NCBI RefSeq assembly: GCF_900215315.1
Contig: NZ_OBEB01000006.1
Coordinates: 124,001 to 188,000, forward strand
Reading direction: 5' to 3'
From: Arsukibacterium tuosuense
GTDB lineage: Bacteria; Pseudomonadota; Gammaproteobacteria; Enterobacterales; Alteromonadaceae
DNA length: 64,000 nucleotides
Position 1 is the stretch's first letter. Each line of letters begins with the position of its first letter. Shown in pieces: positions 26,735-35,288 of this stretch. The position numbers were made by a program, and so were the translations under genes. Below the pieces are notes generated by a model. The model had not been told where the DNA came from, did no database searches, and worked only from the letters and a program-made list of their open reading frames with translations.

Positions 26735-27866
26735 ATGGGCATCTTTTCCGATAAAGGAAGGTGATGTATCACGCCAGGCCCATGCCGATTTCCCGGAGCA
26801 GGCTATTTATGAGCGGGAAATTGGTCGCAGTGGCTTTTTTGGCCCGGCAACACACTTTCACCATACTCATGCGCCAACCGGTTGGAGTGACTGGCAGGGG
26901 CCGCTGCGGCCTCACCTTTTTAACTTTAACGAAATTGGCCGTGATAAGGCTCAATCCCCCTGGGCGGTGCCGGATTTACTGTTTAACAGCCACTGCAAAA
27001 TGCGCACCTGGCGTTTGACAGACAGCATGAGCAAGCTGGCCCGCAATGCCGATGGTGATGAGCTGCTGTTTATCCATGAGGGCAGTGCCGAGCTGTATTG
27101 CGATTATGGCCATTTAAGTGTACGCGATGGCGATTACATCGTCATTCCGCGATCCACCATGTGGCGTTTAGTGCCAAATGAGCCGATGTTTATTCTGCTG
27201 ATTGAAGCAACTAACGACAGCTATCAGTTACCAGAAAAAGGCCTGGTGGGTAATCATGCCATTTTTGACCCGGCCATGCTTGATACGCCGAAAATAAACG
27301 ACGACTTTAAGGCGCAGTACAGCGAAGACAGCTGGCAGGTTGAAGTAAAACGCCATGGTCAGGTGTCTGTGATCACCTACCCCTATAATCCGCTGGATGC
27401 GATTGGCTGGCATGGCGATTTGGCGGTAATGCGGATTAACTGGCGTGATATCCGGCCGCTCATGAGCCACCGCTATCACTTACCCCCGTCGGCCCATACT
27501 ACCTTTGTGGCCCAGCGTTTTGTGGTATGTACTTTTGTGCCACGGCCAATTGAAAGTGACCCTGGCGCGTTAAAAGTACCGTTTTATCATAACAATGACG
27601 ATTATGATGAAGTGCTGTTTTACCATGCCGGTGACTTTTTTAGCCGCGACAATATTGAAAAGGGCATGGTAACTTTCCATCCGGCCGGTTTTACCCATGG
27701 TCCGCACCCGAAAGCCTTTGCTGCCGGGCGCGAGTATAAAAAGAAATTTACCGATGAGGTAGCGGTAATGCTTGATACCCGGGATGCGCTGGAAATGGGC
27801 GAGGCGGCACTGGCTACCGAAAACCCTGAGTACGTTAACAGCTGGAAAACCAAGCCACAGGTTTAA
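26727..27866 (+). CDS. hmgA: Homogentisate 1,2-dioxygenase
   Basis: HmgA opens the ring of homogentisate to maleylacetoacetate. The 379-residue protein is a cupin of the shorter form seen in Shewanella-type bacteria. The iron-site region is in the C-terminal half (DDYDEVLFYHAGDFFSRDN, then TFHPAGFTHGPHP), and the N-terminus has the conserved FGPATHFHHTHAPTGW. The start lies within the last codons of hppD, and fahA follows after 31 bases. Confidence 0.94.
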   Translation: MRKWASFPIKEGDVSRQAHADFPEQAIYEREIGRSGFFGPATHFHHTHAPTGWSDWQGPLRPHLFNFNEIGRDKAQSPWAVPDLLFNSHCKMRTWRLTDSMSKLARNADGDELLFIHEGSAELYCDYGHLSVRDGDYIVIPRSTMWRLVPNEPMFILLIEATNDSYQLPEKGLVGNHAIFDPAMLDTPKINDDFKAQYSEDSWQVEVKRHGQVSVITYPYNPLDAIGWHGDLAVMRINWRDIRPLMSHRYHLPPSAHTTFVAQRFVVCTFVPRPIESDPGALKVPFYHNNDDYDEVLFYHAGDFFSRDNIEKGMVTFHPAGFTHGPHPKAFAAGREYKKKFTDEVAVMLDTRDALEMGEAALATENPEYVNSWKTKPQV

Positions 27867-27897
27867 GCCGCAGAAACAGATTCAGTTAAGGAATAGT

Positions 27898-28914
27898 ATG
27901 AAGTTAGCTAGTTTAAAAAATAATACCCGGGATGGCCAGTTAGTCGTGGTCAGCCGTGATTTAAGCCGTTGTATTGCTATCAGTGATATTGCCAACACCA
28001 TGCAGCAGTTACTGGATAACTGGGCCGAATTATCTGTCAAAGCGGACACAGTATATCAGGCACTTAATGCCGGTAAGCTGGATGGCGAAATGGCGTTTGA
28101 CCAGGCACAGTGCGAGTCACCCTTACCGCGGGCTTACCAATGGGCAGATGGCAGCGCTTATGTAAATCATGTTGAACTGGTGCGCAAAGCGCGCAACTCA
28201 GAGATGCCGCCAAGCTTCTGGACCGACCCGCTGATGTATCAGGGCGGTTCTGATGATTTTATTGGCCCACGTGATCCTATTGCCGCGGTGAGCACTGATC
28301 ATGGTATCGATTTTGAAGGTGAAGTGGCGGTCATTACCGATGACGTCCCGATGGCGGTGAGCCCGGAGCAGGCGCTGGACAAAATACGGTTGCTGATGCT
28401 GGTCAACGACGTCTCGCTACGTGGCTTAATTCCAAACGAGCTGGCCAAAGGCTTTGGCTTTTTTCAGTCGAAGCCATCGTCAAGCTTCAGCCCGGTGGCC
28501 ATTACGCCGGATGAACTTGGTGACAAGTGGCTGGACGGCCGGGTACACTTGCCCCTGCTGTCGACGTACAACGGTAAACCATTTGGTAAACCCAATGCCG
28601 GTATCGACATGACCTTTAACTTCGGCCAGCTGATTGCTCATGCTGCCAGAACTCGTAACCTGGGTGCCGGCGCCGTCATTGGTTCGGGAACCGTCTCAAA
28701 TAAGCAGGGTACTGAGTATGGTACTGCTATTAACGAAGGTGGCGTAGGTTACAGCTGCATTGCCGAGATCCGGATGATTGAAACTATTCGCGATGGCAAA
28801 CCAAGCACTGTTTTTATGCAATTTGGTGATACCATTAAAATAGAAATGCTGGATAGCGATGGCCAGAGTATTTTTGGTGCTATCGACCAGCAAGTGGTGC
28901 AATATAAAGCTTAA
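27898..28914 (+). CDS. fahA: Fumarylacetoacetate hydrolase
   Basis: FahA hydrolyses fumarylacetoacetate to fumarate and acetoacetate, the last step of tyrosine breakdown. From ATG 27898 (TAAGGA ribosome site) it has 338 residues; an upstream open frame from 27772 lies in hmgA. The FAH-fold metal site is seen in DFEGEVAVITDD, and the catalytic domain includes VNDVSLRGLIPNE and GSGTVSNKQGTEYG. The class is the shorter bacterial FAH. A long multi-hairpin repeat follows before maiA. Confidence 0.94.
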   Translation: MKLASLKNNTRDGQLVVVSRDLSRCIAISDIANTMQQLLDNWAELSVKADTVYQALNAGKLDGEMAFDQAQCESPLPRAYQWADGSAYVNHVELVRKARNSEMPPSFWTDPLMYQGGSDDFIGPRDPIAAVSTDHGIDFEGEVAVITDDVPMAVSPEQALDKIRLLMLVNDVSLRGLIPNELAKGFGFFQSKPSSSFSPVAITPDELGDKWLDGRVHLPLLSTYNGKPFGKPNAGIDMTFNFGQLIAHAARTRNLGAGAVIGSGTVSNKQGTEYGTAINEGGVGYSCIAEIRMIETIRDGKPSTVFMQFGDTIKIEMLDSDGQSIFGAIDQQVVQYKA

Positions 28915-28937
28915 CTATGTTCCTAGCGGATGCGGAT

Positions 28938-29093
28938 GTACTTTTTTCTGCGACCGTTGAAGCCCTGGACGGGCTGACAAATTCGTCAGGAACGAATTTG
29001 AACAGCTCCGCTGGCCCGACGGGTGAACTTCATGGAGGAAGTTCATAAACGCCCCCAGGGATGGGTTTACGGCGTGTCGCAGGAAAAATGTAC
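28938..29093 (+). repeat. Multi-hairpin inverted-repeat element between fahA and maiA
   Basis: Outer arms 28938-28954 and 29076-29093 are near-perfect inverted repeats (one mismatch, one gap). Between them lie hairpins 28961-28975 (5 bp, loop TGGAC), 28978-29000 (9 bp, loop CAGGA), 29024-29045 (8 bp, loop ATGGAG) and 29054-29065 (4 bp, loop GGGA). The 218-base spacer 28915-29132 has no gene. The architecture looks like a dispersed intergenic repeat. The repeated GGA in the loops resembles CsrA/RsmA-binding hairpins. Confidence 0.65.
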
Positions 29094-29132
29094 GTAGTAG
29101 CAGCGGGTTCGAAGCGCTAAAGGTAACAGTTT

Positions 29133-29774
29133 ATGAAACTCTATAGCTACTGGCGCTCTTCAGCTGCCTATCGGGTGCGCATAGCACTGAATTTAAAACA
29201 ACTTAGTTTTGAGACAATACCGGTACACCTGCTAAAAGACGGCGGCCAGCAACATAGCGCTGAGTATCAGCAGCTTAACCCTAACCAGTTAGTGCCGACT
29301 TATGTTGATGCTGAGTTTAGCCTGAACCAGTCGCTGGCCATTATTGAATATCTGGATGAGATGTATCCTGAACCGGCGTTACTGCCAGAAGACCCTGCTG
29401 CTAAAGCGCAGGTGCGCTCACTGGCGCTTGATATTGCCTGTGATATTCACCCGCTGAATAACTTGCGGGTACTGCAATATCTAACCGGACCGCTGGCCCT
29501 GAACGACGATCAGAAAACAGAGTGGATCCACCACTGGCTGCATACCGGTTTCAGTGCACTGGAACAGCGGCTGCAAACGACAGCCGGCGAGTTTTGCTAC
29601 GGTGATAACATAACCCTGGCTGACTTGTGTCTGGTGCCGCAAATGTACAATGCGCTACGTTTTAAGCTCGACACCCTGGAGTACCCGACCATCAGCCGGA
29701 TATATCACCATTGCCAGCAGTTGGCGGGCTTTGCCCTGGCGGCACCTGAGCAGCAAAGTGACGCCCAGGTTTAG
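29133..29774 (+). CDS. maiA: Maleylacetoacetate isomerase (zeta-class GST)
   Basis: MaiA isomerises maleylacetoacetate to fumarylacetoacetate with glutathione. It has 213 residues in a glutathione-S-transferase fold. The active-site segment is YWRSSAAYRVRIALNLK (family form SSCSWRVRIAL), followed by NPNQLVPTYVD and NQSLAIIEYLDE at the glutathione site. It completes the phenylalanine/tyrosine pathway but is separated from fahA by the repeat element. The next small gene overlaps its end. Confidence 0.96.
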   Translation: MKLYSYWRSSAAYRVRIALNLKQLSFETIPVHLLKDGGQQHSAEYQQLNPNQLVPTYVDAEFSLNQSLAIIEYLDEMYPEPALLPEDPAAKAQVRSLALDIACDIHPLNNLRVLQYLTGPLALNDDQKTEWIHHWLHTGFSALEQRLQTTAGEFCYGDNITLADLCLVPQMYNALRFKLDTLEYPTISRIYHHCQQLAGFALAAPEQQSDAQV

Positions 29775-29776
29775 TG

Positions 29777-30034
29777 ATGGCAGAATTTAAACCTGCGACA
29801 AGTAGTAAACCGAAGAAGCGAGTTGCTATGCCTAAACGGCTTATAAACCGGGCACTGGTATATGTAGGGTTGTTTGGCATCGTATTTCAGCTAACGGCGG
29901 CATTGTATGCGCTGTGGCACGGGGTGCAATTACAAAGCTTTTGGTTTTTTATGTTGCTGGCACCACTGCTTTGTGTCGCTTCCGGATTATTGCCCGCGCT
30001 GCAACCGCAGCGCGAGCCGGATGAAAGTTGTTAG
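29777..30034 (+). CDS. Small two-helix membrane protein of unknown function
   Basis: I do not recognise this 85-residue protein. A basic N-terminus (KPKKRVAMPKRLINRA) is followed by two predicted membrane helices (about 29-49 and 55-76) and a short charged tail. It starts 2 bases after the maiA stop; a GTG at 29774 overlapping that stop is an alternative. It is thus probably in the same transcript as maiA, but nothing shows a functional link. It converges on the next gene with no spacer. Confidence 0.65.
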   Translation: MAEFKPATSSKPKKRVAMPKRLINRALVYVGLFGIVFQLTAALYALWHGVQLQSFWFFMLLAPLLCVASGLLPALQPQREPDESC

Positions 30035-30526
30035 TTATTCTTGCGGTTTAGTATTAGGCAGCTTAAACATTCCTTTAATTTCTACCCGGGCAATGCCTTC
30101 ATCATTAAAAATAAAATTCACTTGCCCGGGGCCGCGATTAAAACGATAGCGGCCGCCATCATAATGTAAAACGAAATTACCACGGCCATCCTTCAGCTCA
30201 GGTTCCTGGGTTAACTTTATTTCAAAACCACTTATTTCATAGTCGAAGCTGCTAATCGGCGCATTGACGAAGTCAGGTATCCAAACTTCGTCTTCATTTT
30301 GCAGAATAAGTGCTAAAGAGTATTTTTGCGGCAGGCTGCTTACTACGAGACTTTGCTTTCCAGCGCTGAAATGAAACTGACCTTCTTTTCTGGTATAGCC
30401 AAAGCCATACTGAAAAGGAATCGTCTCCCCGTCCTGTAGTGTGTAACTTCCGTTGCCTGTTAACTGGAACTGAGCAACGGCAGACAAGCTAAACAATAAA
30501 CTGACTACGCCAAACAACATTTTCAT
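30035..30526 (-). CDS. Secreted protein of unknown function
   Basis: I do not recognise the family. The 163-residue product starts with a clear signal peptide (MKMLFGVVSLLFSLSAVAQF, cleavage probably after AVA). The mature part has alternating hydrophobic and polar residues that suggest a beta-rich fold, with aromatic-rich segments such as YGFGYTRKEGQFHFS. ATG 30526 is chosen over the upstream TTG at 30541 because it has a GGAG site and begins the signal peptide. It stands alone between the maiA transcript and mltD. Confidence 0.7.
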   Translation of the reverse strand: MKMLFGVVSLLFSLSAVAQFQLTGNGSYTLQDGETIPFQYGFGYTRKEGQFHFSAGKQSLVVSSLPQKYSLALILQNEDEVWIPDFVNAPISSFDYEISGFEIKLTQEPELKDGRGNFVLHYDGGRYRFNRGPGQVNFIFNDEGIARVEIKGMFKLPNTKPQE

Positions 30527-30577
30527 TTCGTTACTCCGCAAACGGCAGTTAGTAAGCTATAGCAAACAAATAGTACG

Positions 30578-32197
30578 TTAAACCTGGGTGACATCAACAA
30601 TCAGTTTCAGTTGCTGCCCGGGTTGCAGGTATCGTTCAGTATTTATATTATTCCATTTTACTATTTCAGCCACTGATACACTGAAACGTTGGGCAATACG
30701 GGCCAATGAATCACCTTTTCGGACCTTGTAGCGAACGGTGCGGGTAATGGCGGTGCTCGGGTTACTGCTGCTGTTATGCCACATCACCAGCTTCTGACCA
30801 GGCTTTAACGGGTCACGCTGCACCATGCCATTCCATTTTGCCAGCTCGGCAACGGTTACTTTGTGTTCCCGGCTAATGTCCCATAAGGTATCGCCACTTT
30901 GCACAATGTATTCGGTTTTGACATTACCGCCGCTACGACCCTGTGCTTTGGCAATACGGTTTTGCTGACTTAGCTCATACTTATCGGCTGCTTTCGCTGA
31001 CATCGGAATAAGTAAGTGCTGACCAATCCGGATAGTGTTGCCGCTTAGTTCATTCAGGCGGATAATAGCATCTACCGAGGTTTTATACTGGCGGGCAATT
31101 TTCCCCAGAGTATCACCAGAACTCACAGTATAACTTTGCCATTGTAAGCGCTCTGTTGCCGGAGTCTGTGCCAGTAAGCGCTTAAAATTCTCCGCCTTTG
31201 CCAGCGGAAGTACCAGATGGTGCGGGCCGTCCGGATCGGTGGCCCATTGATTAAACCCCGGGTTCAGGGCCTGGAGCTCAGCAACACTTAACTCAGCCAG
31301 CTCTGCGGCTATGGCTAAATCAATCTGGCCATCGGTGGGTACCACAGCAATTCTGGGCTCATTAGCAATAAATTTCCAGACGATGTCGAAGTCATCTGGT
31401 CGCTTCAAAATATCCACCAATGCTAATAATTTGGGTACATAGACAGTTGTTTCAGCAGGCAAGTCCAGTGACCAGAAATCGGTTGGCAGCCGCCGCTTCT
31501 TGTTTGCTCTGATAGCCCGGCCAATCCGGCCTTCGCCAGCATTGTAAGCAGCAATGGCATTTAACCAGTCATGCTCCAGTGTATTATATAAATATTGCAG
31601 ATAATCCAGAGCTGCCCGGGTTGATTCGATCACGTCACGCCGGCCGTCGTACCAAAAGTTTTGTTTCAGGCCAAAGCGGGTGCCTGTTGCAGGCATAAAC
31701 TGCCACATTCCGGACGCCCTGGCATGCGAGTATGCAAAAGGATCGAACGCGCTTTCGACGATGGGTAGTAGCGCCAGCTCAAGCGGCATGTTACGTTTTT
31801 CCAGCTCCTGGACAATATGGTACAAAAAGGGCTGAGCGCGGTTGGCTACCCGATCCAAATAGCTCTGGTGCTGGCTATAGAAGTTGCGTTGTTCAACAAT
31901 CGGCCGGGTTTGCGGTACGTTAAAGGTAAGTTGGAGCTGAATTCGTTGCCATAAATCTTCCAGCTCAGTGGCGTCAAGCGGCACCAGCTGCTCAGCGGGT
32001 ACTTCGCCATACCACAGCCGGCTAGCTATTTGTTCGGCACTGGCACCTTGTACCTGCACCAATGCTGGGGTATTAACTGACTTGTCGGTATCCTGACTAT
32101 TTGATTCTGTCATGCTGACACAGCCGCTAAGCAGTGCAACTAACATGACGGCAGAGATTTTCAAATACATAGCGTAATTCCGCGGAAAAAAATTCAT
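30578..32197 (-). CDS. mltD: Membrane-bound lytic murein transglycosylase D with LysM repeats
   Basis: MltD cleaves peptidoglycan glycan strands at the outer membrane. The 539-residue lipoprotein has a lipobox (LLSG before C26). A type-1 SLT domain follows, with the catalytic glutamate in LLPIVESAFDP, then MWQFMPATGTRFGL and AAYNAGEGRI. Three LysM carbohydrate-binding repeats make up the C-terminal part (YTVSSGDTLGKIARQYKTS, YIVQSGDTLWDISREH, YKVRKGDSLARIAQRF). The start could also be an internal ATG at residue 10. Confidence 0.94.
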   Translation of the reverse strand: MNFFPRNYAMYLKISAVMLVALLSGCVSMTESNSQDTDKSVNTPALVQVQGASAEQIASRLWYGEVPAEQLVPLDATELEDLWQRIQLQLTFNVPQTRPIVEQRNFYSQHQSYLDRVANRAQPFLYHIVQELEKRNMPLELALLPIVESAFDPFAYSHARASGMWQFMPATGTRFGLKQNFWYDGRRDVIESTRAALDYLQYLYNTLEHDWLNAIAAYNAGEGRIGRAIRANKKRRLPTDFWSLDLPAETTVYVPKLLALVDILKRPDDFDIVWKFIANEPRIAVVPTDGQIDLAIAAELAELSVAELQALNPGFNQWATDPDGPHHLVLPLAKAENFKRLLAQTPATERLQWQSYTVSSGDTLGKIARQYKTSVDAIIRLNELSGNTIRIGQHLLIPMSAKAADKYELSQQNRIAKAQGRSGGNVKTEYIVQSGDTLWDISREHKVTVAELAKWNGMVQRDPLKPGQKLVMWHNSSSNPSTAITRTVRYKVRKGDSLARIAQRFSVSVAEIVKWNNINTERYLQPGQQLKLIVDVTQV

Positions 32198-32224
32198 GTT
32201 ACCTGTTCAAAGCCTGATTGCAAG

Positions 32225-32992
32225 TCAGGATTTAAACTGATCTTTCATTGCCCTGAGCTGACTGAACAGGCCAACAGCAGAGTCTTGCTGATAGCGCTGT
32301 TGCAAACTATTGTTTTCACATCGCAAAAAAGGGTTAATTTGTTGCTCGGTTGCCAAATTAGTGGGTAATGTCGGTTTATTTTGCTGACGTAATTGCTGGC
32401 AATGTTGCTGATAGTCCGCCAATAGCTGGTTATCAGGTTCAACCGTTAACGCAAAACGCAGGTTTGCCAGGGTATACTCATGCGTACAATACACCTCGGT
32501 GTCAGCGGGCAATGCAGTAAGCTTTTGCAGTGAGTTGTGTAATTGTGCCGGAGTACCTTCGAACAAGCGGCCACAGCCAGCACTAAACAAGGTATCACCA
32601 CAAAATAAGTACGGTTCGCTGTAAAAACCAATATGACCATGCGTATGGCCAGGCAAGTCGATTACCTGAAACTGAGTGTTAAAAGGTGTCAGCTCAACCA
32701 TATCGCCTTGTTGCACCTGTTCGGTTAACAGCGGTATTTTGGCTTTTTCGGCAGCGGGGCCAATTATCCGTACATCCGGCCAGGCTTGTTGCAATTCAGC
32801 AAGACCACCAGTATGGTCAGGGTGATGATGGGTAATCAGAATGGCGTATAAAGATTTCTGCTTTCGTTGTAAAAATGCCAACACTGGTTTGGCATCTCCC
32901 GGGTCAACTACAACACAAAATGGGTTGGCGGGCTGACACAGGCACCAAATGTAGTTATCCTCAAAGGCAGCCAGCGGGCTAATAGTTAGCAT
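32225..32992 (-). CDS. gloB: Hydroxyacylglutathione hydrolase (glyoxalase II)
   Basis: GloB hydrolyses S-lactoylglutathione to lactate and glutathione in methylglyoxal detoxification. The 255-residue metallo-beta-lactamase-fold enzyme has the binuclear metal motif THHHPDH at 54-60 and further ligands in LPGHTHGHIGF, FCGDTLF and CTHEYT. It is divergent from the yafS-like methyltransferase gene, a pairing common in gammaproteobacteria, where rnhA and dnaQ often follow; those two are absent here. Confidence 0.97.
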   Translation of the reverse strand: MLTISPLAAFEDNYIWCLCQPANPFCVVVDPGDAKPVLAFLQRKQKSLYAILITHHHPDHTGGLAELQQAWPDVRIIGPAAEKAKIPLLTEQVQQGDMVELTPFNTQFQVIDLPGHTHGHIGFYSEPYLFCGDTLFSAGCGRLFEGTPAQLHNSLQKLTALPADTEVYCTHEYTLANLRFALTVEPDNQLLADYQQHCQQLRQQNKPTLPTNLATEQQINPFLRCENNSLQQRYQQDSAVGLFSQLRAMKDQFKS

Positions 32993-33012
32993 TAGGTTTT
33001 CTCTTAATATTT

Positions 33013-33046
33013 TCTCTTAACATTAAAGGTCTCTCAACATTAAAGC
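33013..33046 (+). repeat. Tandem 17-bp repeat in the gloB / yafS divergent promoter
   Basis: TCTCTTAACATTAAAGG (33013-33029) and TCTCTCAACATTAAAGC (33030-33046) are adjacent copies with two differences. A partial third copy (tctcttaatatt) lies at 33000-33011. The 69-base divergent spacer is otherwise plain. Confidence 0.6.
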
Positions 33047-33061
33047 GGGTATAACCTTATC

Positions 33062-33799
33062 ATGAAACCGGCATTGAACGAAAACGAACCGCAGGTCCCC
33101 GACAGCTGGCAGGCGTTTTTGCAGGGGCCAGCGTTAGCCCGGGCAATAACCGCGCAGCTGCAGCCATGGTGGCAACAAATATTTGGTTATTATTTGCTTA
33201 AAGTGGGCGATTTAAGCAGTGATTTAGACTTACCAGGCTGCAAAATAAAGCATCAGATCCATTTAGGTAGTGCTGACAATGGCAAAAGCCATCTGATAGC
33301 TTTGCCTGATACCCTGCCAATCGACAGCCACAGTATTGATGCAGTGCTGCTTAGCCAATGTCTGGAATATCAAACCGACCCGCACCATATTGTCAGGGAA
33401 GCCCACCGAGTGCTGCTACCCGATGGTTATTTGTTGTTAACCGGCTTTAATCCGTTCAGTATCCTGGGGCTGGCAGGTGTCGCACCATGGCTGAAGCAGC
33501 GCTATCCGTGGCAAGGCCGGTTTTTTTCGCCGGGACGGGTGAAAGACTGGTTGCATCTGATTGGTTTTGAGGTGTTGTCGGAGCAACGCTTTTTTTATGG
33601 CAGCATGTTGGTTAGTGACTATGCCGACAACAGCTTGCAACGCTTTGCTGAAAAGTATTTGAATTATTTCGCCGGTTGTTATCTGCTGGTTGCCCGCAAG
33701 CGCGAGCTACCACTAACCCCCATAAGGCCTCGCTGGCAGCTTGCACCAGCTTTTAGCGACGGGGTAAAAGGGGTTAGCGCTCGCCAGGGCTGCCGTTAA
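33062..33799 (+). CDS. yafS: YafS-like methyltransferase-fold protein
   Basis: This 245-residue protein belongs to the SAM-dependent methyltransferase superfamily, judged from its middle (SIDAVLLSQCLEYQTDPHHI, then EAHRVLLPDGYLLLTGFNPF) and from its place beside gloB. The usual glycine-rich SAM motif I (E/D-x-G-x-G-x-G) is not seen: the equivalent stretch is LLKVGDLSSDLDLPG. Activity is therefore doubtful or needs an unusual binding mode. The substrate is unknown. Confidence 0.75.
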   Translation: MKPALNENEPQVPDSWQAFLQGPALARAITAQLQPWWQQIFGYYLLKVGDLSSDLDLPGCKIKHQIHLGSADNGKSHLIALPDTLPIDSHSIDAVLLSQCLEYQTDPHHIVREAHRVLLPDGYLLLTGFNPFSILGLAGVAPWLKQRYPWQGRFFSPGRVKDWLHLIGFEVLSEQRFFYGSMLVSDYADNSLQRFAEKYLNYFAGCYLLVARKRELPLTPIRPRWQLAPAFSDGVKGVSARQGCR

Positions 33800-33841
33800 T
33801 TACTCGGACCCTGGCGCGCTGAGTTTAATTTGCGGATTAAA

Positions 33842-33869
33842 CGTTACCCGGTAAGCGTTACTCGGTAAG
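33842..33869. repeat. Tandem 14-bp duplication at the 3' end of the TraB/GumN gene
   Basis: cgttacccggtaag (33842-33855) is followed directly by cgttactcggtaag (33856-33869), with one difference. The second copy contains the stop codon of the minus-strand gene, so the gene end appears to be duplicated in tandem. A 7-bp hairpin (gtttaat / attaaac, 33823-33842) adjoins it without a T tract. Confidence 0.55.
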
Positions 33870-34718
33870 CTGGGTTAACGAGTAGCCTTGTTGTTGTAAC
33901 AGCATTAATAAGCCATCTTCGCCAGCCAGGTGTAAGGCGCCCACCAAAACCATGGTCGTGTGCTCATTGCTGCTAAGCGCTTGCAATTGTGTTAGCCAGG
34001 CGTGGTTGCGCTTTACCAGTAAAATCTCATACAACTGCGGTATTTGCTGCAAGTCGCCAATAAATAGCTGTTCCAGTTTAGCCACATCACCACTGCGCCA
34101 GGCCTGCTTCATCTCAGTCAGCTGGCCTTCAACCTTATGCATATCTTCAAGGGTAGAACTGATGGTCAGATCAGGGTCGAGTTGATTCATGCCATCCAGC
34201 ACTGCCAAGTGTTCATCCAGGGTTTCCAGGCCGGCAATGCTTTTATTTTGTTGCTGCCCCAATTGCATATAATGCATATCAACGCCGGTTTCTGCGGTGC
34301 CTAAACGTTGCATTTCAGCGGCGGCCAGCATCATCGCCGCAAAACCGGGCTTAAACCGGCTGATTGCAGCGATAGGCATATTACGTTCAGTGGCGTACGT
34401 CTTTAGCTGTTGATACACCCCGGGCGACAGTACCTGTTCTAACGTTTTACCGTCGCTGTAGGTATTTTGCTGCATCATTTTAGTTAAACCAGCGGGACTG
34501 GTTAATACGTTTAAATCGGTTTCGAACAGCAGACGAGTGCTGGCATTAAACGCCGTGTTGTAGGCGGCTGGCAGCGGATAATCACTTTTACTCAGCAGGT
34601 GTACTGTACCCGCCAGATAAAATTGTTGATCTTCTTTACTGACTTTCCAGACACTGGCAGCCCAAACAGAGCTGCTAAGCAGCAAAGACAAGCATAAAAA
34701 CTGAGTTAAGAAACGCAT
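33858..34718 (-). CDS. TraB/GumN family protein, secreted
   Basis: The 286-residue protein has a signal peptide (FLTQFLCLSLLLSSSVWAAS) and the two hallmark motifs of the TraB/GumN superfamily, GTVHLLSKSDYPLP near the N-terminus and VGALHLAGEDGLLMLLQQQG near the C-terminus. The family contains the Tiki metalloproteases, and the conserved Gx2H motifs may bind metal, but the role of bacterial members is not established. A GGAG ribosome site precedes the ATG. It stands alone on this strand. Confidence 0.85.
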   Translation of the reverse strand: MRFLTQFLCLSLLLSSSVWAASVWKVSKEDQQFYLAGTVHLLSKSDYPLPAAYNTAFNASTRLLFETDLNVLTSPAGLTKMMQQNTYSDGKTLEQVLSPGVYQQLKTYATERNMPIAAISRFKPGFAAMMLAAAEMQRLGTAETGVDMHYMQLGQQQNKSIAGLETLDEHLAVLDGMNQLDPDLTISSTLEDMHKVEGQLTEMKQAWRSGDVAKLEQLFIGDLQQIPQLYEILLVKRNHAWLTQLQALSSNEHTTMVLVGALHLAGEDGLLMLLQQQGYSLTQLTE

Positions 34719-34754
34719 GGTGTCTCCCGATAAATAATAATGGTTAGCAAAAAT

Positions 34755-35288
34755 CTACCACATTAAATCATCCGGGATCTGATAATCGGCATAAGGATCA
34801 TCTTCGTCCGGTTGTTGTTGTTTGGTATTCAGCAACACAATGCTGCTGGCATCGCGCTGCATTACTTTCTCCGCAACTTGCGCAGGGACTAAAATATATT
34901 GTTCTGCCAGCCGGGCAATAGCGACCAGACCGCGGCTGAGCTCGTCATGCAGTTTGCTGCTTACGTACAGCTTTTTGACTAACTTGCCATCAACAAAATT
35001 AAAGCCAACCTCACCTTTATTGCTGATTGCATTAGTTTCAATTATTTGTTTTACCTGAGCCGCGAGTGCTTTTTGGGTTAATTCAGCTTGCTTTTGCCGG
35101 TTGAGTTCACGATCACGCGCCACCTGCTCAGCTTTAGCTTGTTGCGCCAGTGTTGTTGTCTGCTCCCCGGGCACCGCATTTTTGCCAGCCTGAGTTTTAA
35201 GTTGGTGCTTCTCTTTTTTAACTTTTTTAACTTTTTTGGCATCAGCCACGCCAGCTTTCAGCAGCTGGTCACGTAACGCATTGCTCAT
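34755..35288 (-). CDS. yaiL: YaiL-like DUF2058 protein
   Basis: This is a 177-residue cytoplasmic protein of the DUF2058 family. It starts with the conserved SNALRDQLLKAGVADAKKVK, then a long lysine/alanine/glutamine-rich coiled region, then a compact C-terminal domain (VGFNFVDGKLVKKLYVSSKL) and an acidic tail (EDDPYADYQIPDDLMW). The basic first half suggests nucleic-acid contact, which is only an inference. It is divergent from the DEAD-box helicase gene. Confidence 0.85.
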   Translation of the reverse strand: MSNALRDQLLKAGVADAKKVKKVKKEKHQLKTQAGKNAVPGEQTTTLAQQAKAEQVARDRELNRQKQAELTQKALAAQVKQIIETNAISNKGEVGFNFVDGKLVKKLYVSSKLHDELSRGLVAIARLAEQYILVPAQVAEKVMQRDASSIVLLNTKQQQPDEDDPYADYQIPDDLMW

